This document shows positions 51,121 through 60,739 of a stretch of 64,000 bases of DNA, piece after piece (the first letter of the stretch is position 1; the number at the start of each line of letters is the position of its first letter). Both the position numbers and the translations under genes were made by a program. The DNA is from Myoxocephalus aenaeus (taxonomy: Eukaryota > Chordata > Actinopteri > Perciformes > Cottidae). The notes beneath the pieces are model-generated. The model had not been told where the DNA came from and did not search any database. It worked only from the letters and a program-made list of their open reading frames with translations. Location of the stretch: contig JBAMJR010000151.1 of assembly GCA_038501785.1 (NCBI GenBank), positions 7,236,501 to 7,300,500 on the forward strand, in the 5' to 3' direction.

Positions 51121-51152
51121 GATTTTCAGCCAAGACGAGTTGGCTGAAAATC
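51121..51152. repeat. Perfect 13-bp hairpin with 6-nt loop
   Basis: GATTTTCAGCCAA, loop GACGAG, TTGGCTGAAAATC. All 13 pairs match. It lies about 150 bp right of a 13-bp tandem duplication (CTGATGCCTTGAG twice, 50948-50973) and left of the repeat cluster at 51.3-52.2 kb. Confidence 0.75.
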
Positions 51153-51329
51153 CAGAAGTAATACAAAGCATGGAAAGGTGAGATTATTTGTAAAAATATA
51201 TTTTCATCATTTGAGCTTGAATGTCATGTTTAGCATGTATGTATGGTATATTGATTAAGTATTTTTTTTAGGTTAGGTTCAACTTTACTTCCCAGAAAAT
51301 CTGTCAGGGGGACAAGTGGAACAGATGTT

Positions 51330-51575
51330 TACACCTAGCGTTTACGCCTAGCGTTTAATACCCTCAAAACGGAGGCGCTTGAACCGCTACCGATGCCGTG
51401 TTCGTTTGATAACTCTGGGGTTGCCTCATAGTGTGAACGAGCGAAAAGGCGCCCATTGAAAACAATGGCGTAGACACAGCGTCCGGTACTTCATTGGGTC
51501 TTAGCAGTCATGACGTGTCCTTCCCCGATTCGTCACACCGCCGGTAGAAAACAGACAACAAAAGCCTTCATTATC
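51330..51575. repeat. Dispersed repeat fragment rich in GCG and CGCC words
   Basis: It contains ACCTAGCGTTTACGCCTAGC and AAAGGCGCCCATTGAAAACA, phrases that recur in non-autonomous fish DNA transposons. CpG dinucleotides are far denser here than in neighbouring DNA. It is sandwiched between a hairpin at 51121 and a LINE tail. The class is not determined. Confidence 0.35.
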
Positions 51576-51580
51576 TAGTC

Positions 51581-51614
<34 letters not shown>
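51581..51614. repeat. (ATT)n microsatellite
   Basis: About 11 TTA units upstream of the retroelement tail. Confidence 0.95.
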
Positions 51615-51639
51615 GTATATATCTTTTATCTTTCGTCCT

Positions 51640-51745
51640 GCTGTTTTTGTTTATTTTGTTGTAAGTTGCTGCTACCCCGACACCAAATTTCCCCTCGGGG
51701 ATTAATAAAGTATATATTCATTCATTCATTCATTCATTCATTCTA
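51640..51745 (+). mobile_element. Retroelement 3' tail ending in (ATTC)n
   Basis: The sequence AATTTCCCCTCGGGGATTAA then TAAAGTATATATTCATTC has a short stem (TCCCC/GGGGA) followed by AATAAAG and a tetranucleotide array. This is the usual 3' end of a frequent non-LTR-derived repeat in teleosts. An (ATT)n array at 51581-51614 lies just upstream. Confidence 0.55.
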
Positions 51746-51929
51746 TCAGTCGTTAATTCAACATGGATAATGGATTACAGGTGTTTCAGTGTTGTTTATA
51801 CTAGCAGCTGCTATTCAGTTACATTCTGCATTTAAGAATTCTACTACTGCCGACATGCAGAGGAAGCAAGATATTATTTGAGCGATTAGCGAGCGGCATG
51901 TCCAGCAGCGCTATGCAGCAGCGCTATGC

Positions 51930-52194
51930 ATACGTTTCAAGTCCCAGTTTGCCGTTTTGAGGAGGGCGATGGACACTATCCTTTTCTTATCAATGATTAT
52001 TTTTGTTGCACAACTACTGTGGAGTTCACAAAGAAACTATAAACAAACCAAATCATGAATGCCCTCCAGTACCACATGGACTTCCAGCCACCCAGCAGAG
52101 CTTTGAGTTGAGCAGTAAACAACAAAGTGAGAAATGTGTGTCTACAAAATTTCTTGACCCATATTCTAGTAAAAGTTTGATTTGTAAGTGTTAA
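51930..52194 (+). pseudogene. PIF/Harbinger transposase C-terminal fragment, frameshifted
   Basis: One plus-strand frame gives RFKSQFAVLRRAMDTI. After a frame change near 52000 the next frame gives LLHNYCGVHKETINKP. Together these match the C-terminal signature of PIF/Harbinger nucleases (F-x-L-(K/R)-x-R-x-M-D ... C-x-L-H-N-x-C). The frame then stays open to 52194 without recognisable content. The catalytic DDE residues, which lie upstream in the family, are absent. The first frame lies just right of a 13-bp tandem duplication at 51903-51928. The copy is a dead fragment. Confidence 0.62.
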
Positions 52195-52669
52195 TTTTAG
52201 AGTAAATTTGATGTGTGTTTAAGAGAGAGAAAGAGTAAGACCTGCAGCCTTGGAACAAAGTTGTTGTTGTTGTTTTTTACAAAATGTGTCCGTTTATAGA
52301 GAAAGATTATAGAGGACCATCTTAAATATCAAGAACAAACTTTTTTTATTGTGAGTAAAAGAATATGTTTTTAAAAGTAAAAGGTATTCGTGCCTCAAAC
52401 CACATGAAGATGGTTTGGCAAGAGGACAAGGCTGAAGAAGGTTTAGCATTGACAACAAAACAGTTTCATCCGGCAAGTAGTGCAATCCAATGTCATGTAA
52501 ATCATGTGAATGCCACATTGTTACCTCGTGATCACTGTGACAAAAGATTAAGTCATATCTGCTGTGATAATTTCCCAGTGTTGAAAAATCCTATCCTTAT
52601 AATCAGTGTTTTGTCTTCTGATGAGCCTTAACCTTACAGTAGACTCAAACCGGCCTTCTTGGCCTTATT

Positions 52670-52975
52670 GTCTAACAGATAAAGCTCCCCCACCAGCGCG
52701 GCGTCTTACGTTGTGCTAACACTGGGCTGCTCTCTATCTGAAAGCCTGATTAGAAAAGGTAAAACAGCTTTGGCCCAGGATTTGCAGGGCTTAGGCTAAC
52801 ACATTATGTAGGACAGGACTAGGTGAGACAAATCTTGGGGAGAGAACTGGGACTAGTACTGACTTGGGCAGAGAGTAGGCCATAAGGGAAGGTGGGGGCT
52901 GTGACTGAGGGTAAGATTAAGACGGGCTGGTGAATTAAGGCCCCCAGCCTCAGGGCGCTATTACACATCTATAAT
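52670..52975. promoter_or_regulatory. Possible conserved non-coding block
   Basis: Unique sequence right of the transposon cluster, including GCCTGATTAGAAAAGG, CAGCTTTGGCCCAGGATTTG and GTGAATTAAGGCCCCCAGCC. Composition is even and motif-rich; no open frame of note. Confidence 0.2.
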
Positions 52976-52979
52976 GAGA

Positions 52980-55900
52980 AACAGAGAAGAGGGGGGCTTG
53001 TCTTTGCACCTCGGCACACCTTAGATTAAATATGCACAATTCCCATGCAAAATGGGCCAGGAACAGCCAGGACCAGCGTTGCTGTCTCATCCCCTGTGCT
53101 GGAGTTGTTTCAGCCAGGGTTAACAGGCTCATCAGTCAACACAGACTGCTTAGCACAGGACATCAAGGCCATTTGCAGGTTTAAGTATTTGTGATTGCTT
53201 CCTTTTCCAGATCCCACCGCCAACCCAGCCCCCCACACATGCTCCCTATGCTGGCTAGTGAGCATATGAGCCTGCAATAAGACACACACAGCATGTGCAT
53301 ATCAACTATCTAATCGCATAGGTAAAGATGTGGCGTTCACATAAACAACAGTCCTTTTACCAAGTGTACAAAACAAAGTATACAAATAAAAAACAAACAC
53401 ATTGAAATGACCACTCACAGTGACACATGCTTTCACATATACACACATGGTATCACCAACTGACACTTCATCTGTGAGACAATAGACAGATAAAGAAGGT
53501 ACACAAAGGTGAACAGATTAAAAAAAATTAGCGGTCATCTTATTATCAATTATTATAAAAGGAGTTTAGAGTACAACAATGGACTAAGATTCCTCCGGAG
53601 AAAAAGAGTGTGTGCAATTTAAAAGGAAACAGGCAACGTAAGAGAATCAAAACGCACTTCAACCTGCTCTTAGAAAATGTATTCTTTCGCTTTTTTGAAT
53701 GCAAAACACACATGTAAGTCAATGTATCCTGTCTGCTGCATCCTCTGTGTCCGTCTACCAACGCGTCATTCCATCCCATTTGCATTCCACAGCCAGGGTT
53801 GACTTCTATCACCAACACACTGTTGTATGAGAGGGCTGTCATGTTGTATGTGATAGCACACACACCTACAACACATAGTTTGCGAGGTAAGGGGTGGGGT
53901 AGGGGGGGCATACAAAAAGTTGCAGCAAGGTACTGTAGATGAATAGGACAGAGGAAAAGAGAACAAGTGTGAAAATAAACAAGACAGCAAGGGGGAAAAG
54001 AGTGATGGCAGGAGATAGAGATAGAGAAAGGCAGTGATTATACCACACTACATACAGTATGGTTCAGTGGAGCATATCTGCACAGGGACAGGTGGTCCAT
54101 TAAAAGCACAGACATCCTTATACTGCTTGTCTGCCTGCTTTCTCTTACATCTATGTAAACATGGAGAGGAAACTATCTAAATAAACCTGAAAGCAATCTC
54201 CCATCTCAACTTTTTCTCAGAATAACCATGTTGACAATGCATTTTATACAGTATGTATCTTTAATTTTTTCGTCTGGCTGATAATAAGTACAGTGAGTAT
54301 CTATAGTAACTATAGATTATTATACATTTAAATTCTGCGTATTATTATAGATCTAAACATACTTTCCTGCTGTATTGCAAGTCTTACTAACCTCATGCTA
54401 TGATTTAGGGATTGTAAAATTTCTTTCAACGAGTTCACCGTATTGTATTAATTTTAACAGCAACACGAATGACAATTAGTGTAAACACAAAAAGATTACT
54501 GGACAATTATGTAAAATATAACACCAGACTTTTTAAAGGTTCATGAGCGTTTTTGCTTCTTTTTTTTCAACGGACTATAGATTTGCTAGTGAACAGCTAG
54601 CCTTGATTTAAAGTTGGTCTGAAGATTGCATTCAGGCCTAGAGAAACAAATCTAAACCTAATTCTGAATCCTACTCGATGCCAAAATTGTGAATATCGAT
54701 AAATTGGCAACAGAAATTGTATGTATTAGTTTTAAAACAGGAGCTTGACATTTGATTAAGTAAGAAATTGGCCTGAATTGACCTGTGATCTGATCAAGTT
54801 GTGTCTAACAATTTTGACCATAAATAATAATGTCTAATGTCATTCTTTCTCCTAGGTCACGACAAAATATGATCGCTAATCAATTAATTGAGACTGTTCA
54901 TTTCACATCATGTTGTGTGCACTCGGCCCTTAGTGTCACTCTGTATGCAGCCTTCGCGGTGCAAAATGCCACCGTAATGAAAGCAAAGTGTTGGGTTAAT
55001 TGATAAATCTGAGGTCCTGAGTAGGAAGGAGTCAGGCAGGGGATTTTTTTTACGGCTGTGCAAATGAAGGGGCTGCAGCGTTTTACACATGCAGTAAAAT
55101 GGTTATGGAGAATTAGAGTTCTTTCTTTCTCACCACAATAACAGGGACATTAATGCAGCAGAGCTGGAGAGATGGATGGACGCGATAACATAAGAAATAC
55201 ATACAGAGACAGACACATAAAAGGTGGACACGCAGTTGCTGCCCCTGTCCCACCTAATTCCATTGTCTCCACTTGGCCGTGGACGTGGCCTGTTTCAGTC
55301 TAGAAATGAATTGCTAATGAATACTGTTCCCATTAAAAAGATCCTTCATACATCAGTTGCATGCATCATGGTGAAACATTATGGCTGAGGCGATTAAGAG
55401 TGGGCTACCATGTGTGTATGTAGGTAGACACACTTCTCCTGTCCCTGTTGCCTGAAGCTTTGCACCCACAATACAATGATGATAATAATAAAGCCACACC
55501 AGAGTATCTTGAAGGAGAGTGTGAGTTGTGGCGAGAGGAGGTAACGAGGACAATGCTGTTGCAACATTAAAGTATATGTGTGGGTAGGCTATCGGCAAGG
55601 GTCTGTGTATATGCATGTATTCATCTGTGTGCACATGATTGTCTATGTGCATGTGCTCAGGAAAGCAGGGATGCTTGTGCAAACATGTGCTCCGGTGTGT
55701 ATCAGTGTGTGTTGGTTCTGATCAGACGCTAGCTTTTGAAAGTTGTGACGGCTGTCAGTCTAATGCGAGGGGAAGGAAATGCTTGGAGCGCAGACAGACA
55801 CAGACGTGACCACTCACTGCAGTGTACTTGATAAGCACGTAGCCTCCTAATTAGCTAGCCTCTATGGTTACAGGCAGTACCGCTGGTGACATGGCTACTA

Positions 55901-56350
55901 ACACAACCACAAAATTAGCATGGCCAGAGAGGGCTTTCCCGTGTCTGCATTTGAAAGCAGTGATTGCTGGTGCACTTAGCTGGTGCCGAAGCTAAACATA
56001 TTTGAGTATGTTATAGAACAATAGACATTACAGTGTTTGCAATATGGCAGTCACTCACAAAACCTAGCCTTTCTTCATAATAAAAAATTCACGAAGTAAT
56101 TTATGTTCTTGCTATCTTTGTGTGAGACATGTGATTACCGAAATACAGCGCTGTCCTTTTAGCCATTGATTCAGTATGATGTAAAACAAGTGTAGTGTAA
56201 GATCTGCATTGAACTCTGGTCCGGAGGAGGGTCGCAAAGTCCGGTTAGATGATGCATGTTGACCCATGTAGGTAACCAGCATCACTCCGTCAGTATGACA
56301 GTGGAAAAACAGTACACAGTCGGAGCTACAATTATCAAGGAGAGCTCTAA
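52980..56350. other. Non-coding stretch
   Basis: Unique DNA. One chance-level exon-like segment lies at 53793-53886 on the plus strand (see findings). The 55240-55340 segment has TAAT cores but nothing firmer. Confidence 0.45.
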
Positions 56351-56358
56351 ATAGAAAA

Positions 56359-56392
56359 GGTGTGTCCCATGTGTCTACACATGGGACACACC
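56359..56392. repeat. Perfect palindrome, 16-bp arms, 2-nt centre
   Basis: GGTGTGTCCCATGTGT, then CT, then the exact complement ACACATGGGACACACC. All 16 pairs match. It can form a cruciform in DNA or a tight hairpin in RNA. The 2-nt loop is too small for a microRNA precursor. No flanking transposon ends were seen. Confidence 0.8.
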
Positions 56393-56394
56393 CA

Positions 56395-57870
56395 ACTATG
56401 CATACATATCATCAAACACACGTTCATACAGGCTCGCAAAACTTCACCTCCCTTTTCCCTTTGATAACACTGCTCCTGGAGACTGGGAAGTTGAGGCAAG
56501 GGCACATAGATGACTACACAGCCCCGGTTGGCCTAAGCTGGGGCCATTGAGGTCCTGAAGAGGTGGGCACGGGCATCTATGTGATTAAATGTGGATGTGT
56601 GTGTCTTGACTTGCTGTGCTGCATTTGCATTGATATATTTTCTGACTGTGATACAGATGGCCAAGGTAAATAAAGGTTGAGGACTCATTGGCTATGTCAA
56701 TGACCTGGTTTGGATTGAGTATGCTGTGTGCATATTGCCAAGAGCTGTGATGGTCAAGCCAGACAACTAAAGTCTGGAACTAGAAAAAAAAACTGTCAAT
56801 GATGAGGCTTCAGGCTGTAGCAAGGCTAAGGTTGATGATTACAAGTTGGGGCCGAGGTAATGTGGCAGAGGCTGTGGCAAGGGTTTGAAAATAATTAGGA
56901 GCATTGCTGGATAACATAGCTAGATAATGTGGCTGGGGGAGGCTGGCTGGGCACGGTATGAAGATGATGAGTACCAGGGTTGAGCTGTCCACTCCATTGG
57001 CCCTCTGAGCTGTGACAAGAACCTCTGCTGGCTGCTGCTGTAGCTGGGGGTGATGCCAACGATAGGACTAATGCACTAATTACCACAGAATGAGAGAAGA
57101 AAGAGAGAGTAAACAGAGGTAGAGAGAGATATAAAGAGATGGAGCGTCAGACAGAAAGACGAAAGGGGAAAATCTGAGATCTGATGAGCTCTGAGTGACA
57201 GCAGTATGACACGACTGGGCTGAGAGCATCTTTAATAACAACATCCTACACAGCAGCAGTCATATTATCAAAGAGAAAATAGAGGTCAAGTTCAGCCAGT
57301 ATGTATGAATGTGTGTCTGGATGTTCTGTATACATACGCATAGAATTTGCATCAACCATACATACAATACAATATATTTTCTGTTGTTTGTTTTGTTGTA
57401 AATAGGGTTCAATAATGGCTGATGCTTTGACTCGCAGCCTGCAATGCGTTTCAGCTTTGGCAAATGTCCACGCGTAGGCTCTCCAATGTAAATGGTGAGC
57501 TAAAAAATGGATGGCTTTAATTTGAATTGTGTCAGTGAAAACCTTCAATTACCACACATGTTCAAGCACAAAAACCCTACGAGCATTCCATCAACACTGT
57601 ATTTTACAAATATAGCATAGATGCAGGGAGCAAAACTGATCTTACTCCCACGGCTCCTGTTGTCAGCTGCAGGAGACCCTATTCACCCGCCCACTCACTC
57701 CACATACTTATTTATCTCCACTTCCTGGGGCCGCGTTCGTTCATTCCCATGCCGCTGCTCTCTCCTTCCCTTGCTCCTCTCTCTCTTTCTTGTTTCACTC
57801 CTCGTTTCCGGGCAATTGGGTCTGGGTGCTGGTGGTGGGGGGTAAGAGGTTGGGGTGGAGCTGCTGGGAA
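56395..57870. other. Non-coding stretch
   Basis: Unique DNA with a GGCTG/GGCAAGG-rich patch at 56820-57060 and a GC-rich patch at 57720-57860. No supported exon. Confidence 0.45.
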
Positions 57871-57871
57871 C

Positions 57872-57873
<2 letters not shown>

Positions 57874-57953
<80 letters not shown>
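57874..57953. repeat. (GT)n microsatellite flanked by GCTGGGAA
   Basis: 40 pure GT units. The word GCTGGGAA occurs on both sides (57863 and 57953), like a short direct repeat bracketing the array. Confidence 0.97.
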
Positions 57954-57956
<3 letters not shown>

Positions 57957-58080
57957 GGAAGTGAGCTAATAAAGGACGGTGATCCATGAAAGGCCTTGAG
58001 CAAAGACACAGTCAATTACCTAATGCCTGGACCAAACCGCAGGGCCCACGCACATACATTCTCTCTCTTATATACTTATA

Positions 58081-58086
<6 letters not shown>

Positions 58087-58114
<28 letters not shown>
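58087..58114. repeat. (CA)n microsatellite
   Basis: 14 CA units. Confidence 0.95.
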
Positions 58115-58118
<4 letters not shown>

Positions 58119-58532
58119 ATTTACGTATACATGGAGAGGGGTCAGTGGAGGGCATAACTGGGAATTGTGTGGATGTGTGTGGGTGGATGTGCATATGTGT
58201 GTGATGGAGAGTGGCGATTTATTAAATTGCTGTCACTTTTGACAAATATGTGCAACTCAAGTTGAAAGGGTTAGGCTGTACAGCGTCTCTCTTATTCTCT
58301 TTTCTTTTAGAGGAGAATAATACCTTTTAGACCCAACCTCAGGCAACCCAAGGATAAACCCGTGACTGCCGTCATCTGAACTGGCTCAACGTTCCAGTTC
58401 TAGACCGGAGTTTAACAGAGGTCTGACATTGATTGAGTTTGATGTGAAAGGGTTTCTATAATAACTGTATGATCACCATAAAATTATTATCGGATTACTA
58501 CAAATCTAGAGCAGACATTAGATGATCTTTGG

Positions 58533-59440
58533 GTTTCAACCATACATTTTACCCTCTTAATATGTGGTGCAGACTTTCAGCTTTATTTCAAAGGATATAA
58601 CACAAATATGGCATTAACTCAGAGGTTCAGAAGTAATTGGACAAACTAACATATATTCTCAATAGAAAATATAATGATAATTTGTAATACTTGGAGGAAA
58701 ATCCTTTGCAGTCAATGATTGGCAGAAGTTTCACACCTCAAAACTCATCCTGCTACTTATTTCAGCTGTGACATCATCAGTGAACACCAGTGACCTAGTT
58801 CCATTGGCAGCCATACCAGACCATGCCATAGCACCGCCTCCACCACGTTAACCAGGTGATGTGGTTTGCTTCGGATCAGAAGCCGCTCCTTTCCTTTTCC
58901 ACACTTTTCTCTTCCCATCATTCTGGTACAAGTTCATCTTGGTTTCATCTGTCCAAATAATCTTCATCTAAAACTAATCAGGTTTATTAAGATGTTTTCT
59001 GGCAAAGTCTAATCTGGCCTTCCTGTTCTTCAGTGTTCCCAGTGGAAAAAGGCATCTCTTGATTTGACAATCACACTAATGTTTCTGCTATCTGCCTGAT
59101 AGGTTTGTGTTGTATTTCAGCCTTTTAATGGCCTCCTTCACTTGCATTGACACCTCTTTGGTCCGCATGCTGAGAGTTCCCTGGACCAGCAACCAAATGC
59201 AAATTCAACATTTGTAATCATGTCCAGAACTTTTATTTGATTAATTTGTTATGAAATAACGAGGGAACAGGCCACACCTGGCCATCAAACCATTTGTAAG
59301 ACAATTGTCCAATTACTTTGGAGCATCTGAAAATGTAGGGGACTGTGTAAAAATGGTTGTAATAATTGTGTTATATACATTGAATTAAAGCTGAAAGTCT
59401 ACACTCCATTCGGTAAATGGGTCATATGCAGGTTGACCAC
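58533..59440 (-). mobile_element. Internally deleted Tc1/mariner transposon with long terminal inverted repeats
   Basis: The element is bounded by matching inverted ends. The left end reads CAGACTTTCAGCTTTATTTC with ATATAACACAA nearby, and the right end carries the complement (GAATTAAAGCTGAAAGTCT, TTGTGTTATATAC). Both arms also contain AGTAATTGGACAA/TTGTCCAATTACT. The inverted similarity covers roughly 58533-58650 and 59315-59440. The interior holds antisense transposase relics. At about 0.9 kb it is far shorter than the about 1.6 kb usual for Tc1 elements, so it has lost part of its gene. Confidence 0.85.
58740..59030 (-). pseudogene. Tc1-type transposase fragment, inactivated
   Basis: The minus-strand translation includes IWTDETKMNLYQNDGK followed by RKVWKRKG. 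This is the Tc1 catalytic-core segment around the second Asp of the DDE/D triad (WTDE). Further on come GGGGAMAWSGMAANG and SLVFTDDVTA, also typical of the family. An in-frame stop (TAA, plus-strand 58848-58850) separates the two parts. The N-terminal DNA-binding helix-turn-helix region and the last catalytic residue are missing or unrecognisable. The copy cannot make a working transposase. Confidence 0.8.
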
Positions 59441-59747
59441 ATCTTCAATATTGTGTGTAACACACTTGGTTTTATTTGTTTTCCACCTTGATGGGTTATG
59501 TGTGTGGAAGGATTCATCAGCACTGCATCTCTGCAGAGCTTGAGGGCTAAGTGGTGTGTTGTCTCCAAAGATGACTTACTTTAGGCACATAGTAGGTTTA
59601 GTAGGTAAGGGTATACCCAATAACTAAATAATGATAATAATACAAACAAATCATCATGTTTGTGTTTGTTGTTTTCAACCTACCTCTTCTTGGGGTTAGT
59701 ATGTGACTATCTGAAGCTCTTGGAGTTGGCTGGCTGAGTAGAGTGTC

Positions 59748-59800
59748 TGCTGTGGCTCAGCTGGTGGAGCATACTTCCTGTTCCTCTGGTTGGCGAAAAA
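59748..59800 (+). repeat. tRNA-derived SINE head fragment (A-box-like)
   Basis: TGGCTCAGCTGGTGGAGCAT matches a tRNA A-box region (TGGCNNAGYNGG plus the following GAGCA). No B-box with correct spacing follows, so this is not a functional tRNA gene. A decayed SINE head is the likely source. Confidence 0.3.
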
Positions 59801-60115
59801 GAAGAGAAACAACAACAAAAAAGGTGATGTCATGAAGGTTGCAGTTCAGCTCAGGTTAGTCGTAGGTTAGTATAAAAAGTATAAAACAGTGATTAGGTTT
59901 AGCATGAATCCATAATGCAGAAAATGAAGCAAAACACAAAAACAACACAAAATCCTAGAACAAAAAACAAAGGGGAAAAACTGAAAACTAAACAAAAAAA
60001 ATGCTATATAGTTATTTGATTGCACTGAGACCAAAGACTGAAGAAGGTTAGAGTGGCAAAATAAATTGGTGGTTTGTCATGTGCGAGACAGATCAAACAG
60101 AGGGTTAATAACAGT

Positions 60116-60117
<2 letters not shown>

Positions 60118-60204
<87 letters not shown>
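60118..60204. repeat. (CA)n microsatellite
   Basis: 43 pure CA units, about 380 bp beyond the donor side of the minus-strand exon at 60585. Confidence 0.97.
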
Positions 60205-60205
<1 letters not shown>

Positions 60206-60584
60206 CTGAGTAGTAATGAGGTTGTAGCCAAGTGAGCCAAGCAAAGACACACACAAACCTTGAAATAAAGCAGGGACAGTGAGTTATAAACCCGTTCTGA
60301 AGCAGTCGTAAAATAATCTCCTGGTATACAGTACATCCATCAGTTTTCATAATAAGGATGTGTCCATTTGCTTCTTAAAGCTACATGAATGTGTCCACTC
60401 CTGTATGTTTTTACAAGCACGTACGCCTTGGTGTAAATGGAATAAATAAATAACATAATTAACTAAAACCTTTTACGAAACACATGCTTTATGTGTGTGT
60501 GATTATATATGAGAATGCTTTTGAAGTCAAATGTGTTTGTGAGTCTGTTTATGTGTGTATTATGCATGTGTGTAGCGTACTCAC

Positions 60585-60733
60585 AATGTGCCAGTGGGGA
60601 TTCCTATGGAGTCGCGTTGTCGAAGCTGATTCTGGGCCTCCTCCAGGTGTGTGTAGGAGGTCTGCAGACGCAACGTCAGGTCAGGACAATGCACGCGCTG
60701 CTCCCATACTTCCCCTGGCTCTCTGAACAGAAC
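60585..60733 (-). CDS. Internal coding exon, short helical/coiled-coil-like segment, gene not recognised (partial)
   Basis: On the minus strand the acceptor ATTATGCCAG is followed by 149 bp open in one frame and then a consensus donor, CATT|GTGAGTACG. Entered in phase 0, it continues directly from the phase-0 end of exon 63443-63685. It leaves in phase 2. The peptide opens VLFREPGEVWEQRVHCPDLT. It then has a charged Leu/Gln-rich stretch (LRLQTSYTHLEEAQNQLRQR) that looks like part of an amphipathic helix or short coiled coil, and ends DSIGIPTGTL. The intron to the upstream exon would be about 2.7 kb. The acceptor's pyrimidine tract is modest, so an AG a few bases further in (after TTCAG) is an alternative start. 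The protein is not recognised. No downstream exon that clearly accepts phase 2 was found nearby. Confidence 0.68.
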
Positions 60734-60739
60734 CTGGCA

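Noticed and set aside
52365..52631. 88-codon plus-strand frame right of the Harbinger fragment
   Set aside because: No transposase or other motif and no splice sites; it sits in AT-rich decayed sequence.
56359..56392. MicroRNA precursor
   Set aside because: The stem is 16 bp with a 2-nt loop, too short for Drosha/Dicer substrates.
59748..59800. tRNA gene
   Set aside because: Only an A-box-like word is present; no B-box or cloverleaf can be formed.
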